From positions 1 through 31,171 of the forward strand of contig DAIOGN010000025.1 of the NCBI GenBank assembly GCA_036745245.1: 31,171 nt of DNA. Direction: 5' to 3'. Of this stretch, positions 26,140 through 31,171 are shown piece after piece. Origin of the DNA: DAIOGN01 sp036745245. GTDB lineage: Bacteria > Zixibacteria > MSB-5A5 > JAUVRN01. The translations under genes and the position numbers were made by a program. Each line of letters opens with the position of its first letter. Within the stretch, counting starts at the first letter, position 1. The notes beneath the pieces are model-generated. The model saw nothing but the letters and a program-made list of their open reading frames with translations, was not told the DNA's origin and made no database searches.

Positions 26140-27792
26140 ATGTCACTGTTCAGCTTCAAGAAGAAGGTGGTCGACCCGTCCGATTCAGGCTCAGTCGAGA
26201 AGGGCAAGCGCACGATCAAGCGTTCACCGCCGGTGGCCATGGAGGTGAAACTTCTGGCTCTGGAGGGGCTGGAGGCGGGCTTGAGCCCCGAGGAAGTGGG
26301 GGAGTTAGCGGGGGTGGGCGCCGGCACGGTACAGAAGTGGCGGCAGGCCTACACGGAGGGCGGGGTGGAGGGGATGTGCCGCAAGGCTTCTTCCATCGGT
26401 GTCCGACATCAGTGTTCGGCACTCGAAGAACGGATCCTGGCACAGCGGCAGGCGAATCCGGAGCACGGTGTGCGGCGAATCCGCGATGACCTGAGGCGTC
26501 AGGAAGGGCTCGAGGTGTCCGCCGAGAAGGTGCGCACGGTGGTCAACGAGGCCGGGATGGGCAACCCACCGCCGGTGCCTCATCGTAGACCGCCGGCGGT
26601 CCGCCGCTTCGAGCGTGCGTTGCCGAATGCGCTCTGGCAGATCGACATCTTCACCTTCCACCTCAAGCGGATGTACCAGGTGTACCTGGTGGGGTTGATC
26701 GATGACCATTCGCGCTATCTTGCAGGCTGGGGGTTGTTCCGGCAGCAGACGGCGGATGCCGTGCTCGAGGTGACGAAGGGTGCGATCGGTCAGTGGGGCG
26801 CACCGCGGGAGATCCTCTCGGACAACGGCCGGCAGTTTGTCGCCTGGCGTGGCGAGAGCCGGTTCCAGCGAGTGCTCAAGCAGCAGGGCATCGGCCACGT
26901 CAAGAGCGCGCCTCAGCACCCGATGACTCTGGGCAAGATCGAGCGCTTCTGGAAGACGATCTGGGAGGAGTTCCTCTGTGAGGCGCAGTTCGCATCCTTC
27001 GCGGATGCCTGCCAGAGGATCGATCACTGGATCCGCTATTACAATCACCAGAGACCGCATCAGGGGATCGAGGGAGCCTGTCCGGCCGATCGGTTCTATG
27101 GCGTGGCCGGGGATGTGGAAGAAGCCGTGCGTCAGGGCTGCCAGGACAACGCTCGCCGCTTGGCGCTTGGCCAGGAACCGCGGCCACCCTTGTATTTACT
27201 GGGGCAGTTGGGTGGCAAAGAAGTCCGGGTGGTGCGCAGAGGCGAGGAGATTGAGGTCAAGGTGGGCGATGCGGTGCACGAGGTGATCCACCTGGGTGCA
27301 CCGTTTACCATCGGAGAGGACGGACGCTTTGGACGAGCAGATCAGGCCCTTGAAGTGGACCCAGCTGTCGGGTCAGGAGCGTTACCGGGTGGTGATGCTG
27401 GCACGGAAGGGAGACCTCGGGGTCAGTCAGCTGTGCAAGACCTTCGGGGTGAGCCGGCAGACGCTCTACCGCGCTATGGAAGCCGCGGACTTGGCTTCGA
27501 TGGAAGCTTTGGAGCCGAAGAAGCGTGGCCGCAAGCCGACGCCGCTGTCGGAAACGCGAGCAGCGGAGTTGACGACTTCGAATACGAGCCTGCAGAAGGA
27601 GCTGACACACTGGAAGATGAAGTACGAGGTGGCCAAGACCTTCATCGACCTGGAGCGCCAGCTGGACCAGGACCCAACGGAGCCTTCCTCCCGAGAAAAG
27701 AAACCCAGGACAGGGAGGAAGACGACGAGCTGAACGACTCCGAGACCAGTTACTGGCCCTCGGACAAAAGCGAGGATGGCCTGGAGGAGTAA
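26140..27792 (+). CDS. DDE transposase, first (IS481/rve-like)
   Basis: A catalytic transposase of 550 residues in the open frame. The ATG at 26140 follows GAGGGATGGT; an upstream GTG at 26128 is less likely. N-terminal HTH segments (AMEVKLLALEGLEAGLSPEE, then VGELAGVGAGTVQKW; VRRIRDDL.....VSAEKVRTV) are followed by an rve/RNase H-type core with Asp169 (ALWQIDIFTF), Asp228 (ILSDNGRQF) and Glu268 (TLGKIERFWKTIWEEFL), then YYNHQRPHQGIEG, typical of IS3/IS481-like integrase cores. The domain is finished by about residue 395. The remaining 155 codons overlap the HTH gene in another frame and are rich in Gly/Ala/Pro, so much of this tail may be a by-product of overprinting. The stop (TAA) overlaps the ATG of the second transposase (TAATG), which suggests translational coupling. 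Confidence 0.85.
   Translation: MSLFSFKKKVVDPSDSGSVEKGKRTIKRSPPVAMEVKLLALEGLEAGLSPEEVGELAGVGAGTVQKWRQAYTEGGVEGMCRKASSIGVRHQCSALEERILAQRQANPEHGVRRIRDDLRRQEGLEVSAEKVRTVVNEAGMGNPPPVPHRRPPAVRRFERALPNALWQIDIFTFHLKRMYQVYLVGLIDDHSRYLAGWGLFRQQTADAVLEVTKGAIGQWGAPREILSDNGRQFVAWRGESRFQRVLKQQGIGHVKSAPQHPMTLGKIERFWKTIWEEFLCEAQFASFADACQRIDHWIRYYNHQRPHQGIEGACPADRFYGVAGDVEEAVRQGCQDNARRLALGQEPRPPLYLLGQLGGKEVRVVRRGEEIEVKVGDAVHEVIHLGAPFTIGEDGRFGRADQALEVDPAVGSGALPGGDAGTEGRPRGQSAVQDLRGEPADALPRYGSRGLGFDGSFGAEEAWPQADAAVGNASSGVDDFEYEPAEGADTLEDEVRGGQDLHRPGAPAGPGPNGAFLPRKETQDREEDDELNDSETSYWPSDKSEDGLEE
27329..27733 (+). CDS. Small HTH/coiled-coil protein of the IS, overlapping the first transposase gene
   Basis: About 134 residues from a TTG at 27329 (GGAGAGGACGG just upstream); a GTG at 27296 is the alternative. 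It contains a clear helix-turn-helix (LSGQERYRVVMLARKGDLGV, then SQLCKTFGVSRQTLYRAMEA) followed by a basic GRKPTPLS segment and a probable coiled coil (ETRAAELTTSNTSLQKELTH). Its composition is that of a real protein, unlike the overlapping frame. It resembles the OrfA component of IS3-type elements in plan (HTH plus leucine-zipper-like helix) and may provide DNA binding for the second transposase, whose start lies 58 bp after its stop. It lies wholly inside the 3' end of the first transposase open frame. Confidence 0.75.
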   Translation: MDEQIRPLKWTQLSGQERYRVVMLARKGDLGVSQLCKTFGVSRQTLYRAMEAADLASMEALEPKKRGRKPTPLSETRAAELTTSNTSLQKELTHWKMKYEVAKTFIDLERQLDQDPTEPSSREKKPRTGRKTTS

Positions 27793-28763
27793 TGGCGGAC
27801 GCGCTGAACCTCGATGAGTCTTCGCTGCGCCGCTGGTTGGATCGTCGTGCCGCAGCACTGGCTGAGCCTTCAACCTTGGGACGGCCCAAGGTGATCCCGC
27901 TGGAAGCGGCTCGCAAGATCCGCAAGTGTTACCTGGATCACTTCTGCCAGTGGGGGCCCCAGGTGCTGGCTCTGTGGTGCAAGCGCGAGAAACTGGGTGA
28001 GTGGTGCGCATCCACGATCGCCGCCCTGATCGACGATCTGCGCGAAGACCCGGTTCCGGCGCCGGTGCCGGTGCGCTACGAGATCACCGCATCCCAGGTG
28101 ATGTGGAGCGAGGACGGCACCGGGTTCAAGGAGAACGGTCGCAAGAAGGAGCTGCTCGTGCTGCAGGATGAGCACTCGCGCTTCAAGCTCAATCATCGCC
28201 TCACCAGGGGTCCGGCCTGCGAGGAGGACGTGGTGGCCTACGTGCGGGAGGCGTTCGATCGTTACGGCGCGCCCCTGGTGCTCAAGCACGACGGCGGCTC
28301 GATCTTCCACGGCCAGGCCATGGTGGATCTGCTGGCGGAGTACGAAGTGCTGGATCTCACCGGTCCGCGTGCCTGGCCGCGGTACAACGGCAAGAAGGAG
28401 CGCTCCTTCCGGGACGTGAAGAGCTATGCACGTGCCATGTTCCGCAAAGGCGCAGGTGGAACGCTCTGCCAAAGGATCGACGAAGCCATCGACGACCTGA
28501 GCTACCAGAGGCCCCGGCCGATGTTGGCTGGCCGCACTGCCTGCGAAGCGTACACCCAAGACCGCATCGAGCTGCCGGATCGCCGGCAGTTCAGAATGGA
28601 GGTGGAGAAAGAGGAACAACGAGGGCTGGATCAAGCCCGCTCCCGCGCCGAGCGAAACCGTGCTCGCCGAAGAGCCATCGAAAAGGTATTATTGAGTTAC
28701 AGGTTCTTGGAAATATCGGGTGACGTGTCACGTAATTGCGAAGCCGAAACCGCGACAGATTAA
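27792..28763 (+). CDS. DDE transposase, second (D,D35E integrase core)
   Basis: A 323-residue protein. The ATG overlaps the TAA of the first open frame, and GGAGG lies 5 nt upstream. A short N-terminal HTH-like part (LNLDESSLRRWLDRRAAALA) leads to an integrase core with Asp108 (VMWSEDGTGF), Asp167 (LVLKHDGGSIFHG) and Glu203 (PRYNGKKERSFRDVK). Exactly 35 residues separate the second Asp from the Glu, as in IS3-like enzymes. A basic C-terminal tail (SRAERNRARRRAIEKVLL) runs into the right end of the element. It is clearly a different lineage from the first transposase. Both look catalytically complete. Likely forms the transposition complex with the HTH protein; whether both enzymes are needed is unknown. 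Confidence 0.85.
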   Translation: MADALNLDESSLRRWLDRRAAALAEPSTLGRPKVIPLEAARKIRKCYLDHFCQWGPQVLALWCKREKLGEWCASTIAALIDDLREDPVPAPVPVRYEITASQVMWSEDGTGFKENGRKKELLVLQDEHSRFKLNHRLTRGPACEEDVVAYVREAFDRYGAPLVLKHDGGSIFHGQAMVDLLAEYEVLDLTGPRAWPRYNGKKERSFRDVKSYARAMFRKGAGGTLCQRIDEAIDDLSYQRPRPMLAGRTACEAYTQDRIELPDRRQFRMEVEKEEQRGLDQARSRAERNRARRRAIEKVLLSYRFLEISGDVSRNCEAETATD

Positions 28764-28775
28764 GCAGGCGCTACA
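28709..28775 (-). repeat. Right inverted end of the three-gene IS
   Basis: The complement reads TGTAGCGCCTGCTTAATCTG, then TCGCGGTTTC, ATTACGTGACACGTC and CCCGATATTTCC, matching the left end block by block. The last codons of the second transposase lie within it. Confidence 0.8.
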
Positions 28776-28921
28776 GGTTTAGCGGACTCTTCAAGAAGCA
28801 GTTCAGCGATGTCATCCTTTGGATGGAAGAGACCGAGCAGCTGGAGATCTGCGACAACCAAAAGCCCAAAATGTATCGGCTGAAAGTTCGGGAACTTCGG
28901 AACGGACCCCCGAACGAATAA
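28776..28921 (+). pseudogene. 3' fragment of an unidentified gene abutting the IS
   Basis: Starting exactly at the IS end, the plus strand reads FSGLFKKQFSDVILWMEETE, then QLEICDNQKPKMYRLKVREL, and stops at 28921. Its composition and pattern look like the C-terminus of a real protein, but no start or upstream part lies on the other side of the IS (26040). It is probably a gene truncated by the insertion with deletion of its 5' part. No family recognised. Confidence 0.45.
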
Positions 28922-29419
28922 CTGAATGCATATCAATCAGATATACAGGAAGTTCGGATATTCGACGGGTGAGATAGTCAGTGTGATCCATGGTTCTTCA
29001 AGACATTCGGCCAACGATTGCTTTCAACAACTCCTAGTGGACAAGACCGTCGAATTCCGAACTCTTGCACTTAATGACGTGTGCCTCAATTCGTTAGCAG
29101 TTCGACAAGGATTCCGAACTTTCCGAACTGCTGGGACTGGGGCATTAGCATCCTCACCAGCCGTCCAGTTGAGAATCTCTACTGCCATCCCTGCCCGTCT
29201 CCTTCCGTGGCGCGCAGTGCAAGCCCTACGGCCCCGATCCCTGCCCAGCTGGGGCCATGAGGCCACCATCACCGATCGCGCCCCTCGGCCTGCCACTGGG
29301 CCCGCCCTGCCCCGCCAGCAACGCAATCCCCGCCTACGGGCCAAAGCTTCACATTCTGGGCCACAGTGGCTGCGATCACTCGACTTGATGTGTGCGCGGG
29401 ATAGTGGCACGGTTGGGGT
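28922..29419. other. Region upstream of the recombinase
   Basis: No convincing gene. A 169-codon open frame (28926-29435) has no recognisable domain and turns Arg/Pro-rich. It probably holds the recombinase promoter and, in its left part, old gene debris. Confidence 0.4.
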
Positions 29420-31140
29420 ATGGCTCAAGCAATAGCCAGCCACCAGTCCGGCTCCTCGACGGCCCCGGAGATAGCCCCGATTCGCTGCGTCTTCTACCTG
29501 AGATTCTCCAGCGACCTTCAGAATCGGCGCTCCATCAAAGACCAGCGACGTGAGTGTGAGAATCATGCTCGGAGCCGCGAGTGGACCGTGGTCGAAGGCC
29601 TCGAGTATGTCGACGAGGCACTGTCCGGCTCACTGACAAGCCGCCCCGCTTACTTGAGGCTGAAGGCAGATGCCGCACGCGGGCTCTTCGATTGTGTCGT
29701 TGTACATGACCTCTCGCGCTTGGGCCGAAACGCCCGCGAAGGCTTAGCCCTCCTGGAGGACTTTGAGGAATATGGCGTTCACATCGTGGGCATCGCCGAC
29801 GGCATTGATACCGGCGCCCGCGACGAGTTCCTGAACATCGGAATTCGCTCCGTCATCAACCAGCAATTCATCAAGGACATGAGCAAGAAGGTGGTGCGAG
29901 GATTGACTGGAAGGGTGCTGGATGGTTACAGCGCGGGGGGAAAGAACTACGGCTACGCCCATGAGCGAATTGAAGATCCACATGGGAACGACAGGCGTGG
30001 CAAACGCTTCCTCGGCACCAAGATCACGATCGATGTCACAGAGGCTGCGGTCGTCCGACACATGTTTGAATTGAAGGTAGGGGGCCTCGGCTACCGGGCG
30101 ATTGCAGCCCGACTCAACCATGAGGCCGTACCTCCGCCCATGCGAAAGAGGAACGGCAAGGTCTGCGACAAGTGGTCGGCGGGCACCATCCGCAGCATTC
30201 TCCGAAACCCGAAGTACAAGGGCACCCACATCTGGAACCAGTACAAGTATCTCAAGCGCTCGGACAACGGGGCCGTTCGCAAGAAGCTCCGGCCAAGGGA
30301 CGAGTGGGTGGAATACTCAGACAACGACCTGCGAATTGTCACCGACGAGCTCTGGGACCGCGCACAAACACAAACGACCAGATCGCGGAACTCCTATTCC
30401 ACGTGCGCCGTTGGCGTCCAGGCTACCGACGATCGTGGGAAGTTCCTGTTTTCAGGCCTGCTCAAGTGCGCCGACTGCGGTGCAGCACTGATTGCGATCT
30501 CCTCCAAGTCGTATTCATCCTACTGCTGCAGCAAACACCGCACCCAGGGACCATCGGCGTGCGGCAATGACCTTCGTGTGAAACGAACACTGGTAGAGGA
30601 GCTCCTGTTGGCTGACGTTCAGGAGCACTTCCTGAACCCGGACGTTGTGCTCGAACTCTGGGGTCAGCTGGAAGCGAAGGTGAAGGCGACTACGAAACCC
30701 CCTGCGCAGATGCTGCGTGAGGCCGAGGAGCGCATTGTCGTCGTGCGGCAGGAGCTGGACAACCTGATCCNNNNNNNNNNGAATCCGTCAGCGCCAAGAT
30801 CCGAGAGAAGGAAGCGGAGTTGGCGAGGGCCCAGAGCGATGCCTCAGCGAAATCCACCAATCGAGCGAACTCTCTGCCGAAAGTGACGCGTGAATGGGTC
30901 GAGGAGAAGCTGGCGAAGCTCCACGAATTGCTCGCCAGCCGCAAAGACAGGCTGCCAGAGGTGCGACGACAGCTGCGCCTGCTACTTGATGGCCCCATCG
31001 CGATGAAGCCTACTATAGCGGGCGAACGGAGGCACTACGTTGCCACAGTGAAGGGGAAGCCCTTGGCAATTCTGCAAGAGCTTGCAGGTGTCACTGAGAG
31101 TATAGCCCCACGGGGAATCGAACCCCGGTTTGGTGGCTGA
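29420..31140 (+). CDS. Large serine recombinase (site-specific integrase), 10-N gap inside
   Basis: About 573 residues. It catalyses strand exchange between attP and attB. The N-terminal resolvase domain has the catalytic Ser30 in FYLRFSSDLQ, then RRSIKDQRRECENHA, YVDEALSGSLTSRPAY, VVHDLSRLGRN and a long helix (GIRSVINQQFIKDMSKKVVR). The recombinase domain follows (GYSAGGKNYGYA, GYRAIAARLN, WSAGTIRSILRNPKYKGTHI), then a zinc ribbon with CADCGAALI and CCSKH....SACGN at about 350-385, and a coiled coil. The gap (30771-30780) shifts the frame; it is restored if the true length is 2 mod 3, and the reading resumes at ESVSAKIREKEAELARAQSD. The last codons (ESIAPRGIEPRFGG) are read from the tRNA-Glu 3' half on its opposite strand, so the gene abuts and crosses its own attachment site, as integrases of tRNA-targeted islands often do. 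Confidence 0.9.
30771..30780. other. Assembly gap (10 N) in the recombinase
   Basis: The upstream frame ends with one spare base before the gap and the downstream frame starts cleanly at 30781, so a true length of 2 mod 3 (8 or 11, for example) would restore one protein. Confidence 0.9.
31087..31120 (+). repeat. Attachment site E (recombinase-proximal half plus tRNA core)
   Basis: GGTGTCACT (31087-31095), a 7-nt spacer (GAGAGTA), then the core TAGCCCCACGGGGAATCG (31103-31120) that continues into the tRNA. The left arm is the exact reverse complement of AGTGACACC found 7 nt to the right of the cores at C and D. This is the expected right end (attR) of an element integrated into the tRNA gene. 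Confidence 0.85.
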
Positions 31141-31171
31141 GAACCACCCGTCCTAACCCCTAGACGATGGG
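31103..31171 (-). tRNA. tRNA-Glu (anticodon CTC), 5' end cut by the window
   Basis: Read on the minus strand, the 69 visible nt hold a D arm (GTCTAGGGGTTAGGAC), an anticodon arm GGTGG-TTCTCAG-CCACC with anticodon CTC, and a T arm CGGGG-TTCGATT-CCCCG. The acceptor 3' strand is TGGGGCT with discriminator A at 31103. The 5' acceptor strand shows CCCA; about 3 nt are beyond the window. CCA is not encoded. The gene's 3' half is antisense to the last 38 nt of the recombinase gene. Confidence 0.95.

Larger units (their letters stand above)
26041..28775 (+). mobile_element. Three-gene insertion sequence with two DDE transposases (2,735 bp)
   Basis: Imperfect inverted ends of about 65 bp bound the element: left TGTAGCGTCCAAATAAGTTT, right (complement) TGTAGCGCCTGCTTAATCTG. 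Further shared blocks TGTCGCG, ATACGT.ACACGTC and CCGAT.TTCC follow in the same order. Inside are a DDE transposase gene (26140), a small HTH gene overlapping its 3' end, and a second, different DDE gene (27792). No target-site duplication is visible: the flanks are ..GAACCAC and GGTTTAG... No ATPase gene is present, unlike IS21, Tn7 or Tn5053. Confidence 0.85.

Noticed and set aside
26041..28775. The IS as a Tn7/Tn5053-like transposon
   Set aside because: Ends begin TGT as in those families, but no ATPase (TnsC/TniB) or TnsD/TniQ gene is present and the enzymes look IS3/IS481-like.
28926..29435. 169-codon open frame before the recombinase
   Set aside because: No recognisable domain, no ribosome site, Arg/Pro-rich second half; kept only as intergenic.

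Overview
The window looks like part of a GC-rich bacterial chromosome, assembled as a draft (three runs of exactly 10 N at 4619-4628, 19442-19451 and 30771-30780). Many secreted proteins end in type I dockerin modules of the form GD.N.DG....SDII.LVNY.FK.GP. A broad two-component sensor with a beta-propeller and Y_Y_Y domain, SBBP propellers and long Ig-like repeat proteins are also present. This style suggests an FCB-type or candidate-phylum bacterium (Zixibacteria or Eisenbacteria-like). That is an impression from protein style, not a phylogenetic result.

Left part (1-14.0 kb), apparently resident chromosome: the start of a glycogen phosphorylase gene (minus strand); a small outer-membrane beta-barrel-like protein; a giant minus-strand surface protein of about 2,500 residues with some 23 Ig/cadherin-like repeats (14 of them in an exact 279-bp period) and a C-terminal dockerin; a small dockerin protein; then a plus-strand stress/envelope cluster (glycine-zipper general-stress protein, YtxH protein, multi-pass membrane protein) closed by a clear terminator; and a small two-helix membrane protein. 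At least three decayed dockerin tails lie here, one of them in frame directly behind the TAG stop of the giant gene.

Right part (14.1-31.17 kb), accessory: it ends in a tRNA-Glu(CTC) gene on the minus strand, whose 3' end overlaps the end of a large serine recombinase gene. The last 18 bp of that tRNA (TAGCCCCACGGGGAATCG on the plus strand) recur four more times, in the same orientation, at 14206, 17711, 23036 and 24872. Each of these copies is followed, after exactly 7 nt, by a version of AGTGACACC. The copy in the tRNA is preceded, after exactly 7 nt, by the mirror sequence GGTGTCACT. Joining the two halves gives a symmetrical site of about 50 bp, as expected for a serine-integrase attP. 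The five sites divide the region into modules: (1) SBBP propeller-dockerin protein; (2) alpha/beta hydrolase plus a sensor kinase/response regulator pair; (3) a duplicated jelly-roll-like dockerin protein; (4) a secreted protein, a three-gene insertion sequence and the recombinase. Relics of IS21-type ends sit beside three of the sites.

The most interesting candidates are this integron-like row of tRNA-derived attachment half-sites with a serine recombinase, and the 2.7-kb insertion sequence (26041-28775), which has about 65-bp imperfect inverted ends and carries two different DDE transposase genes with a small HTH gene between them.
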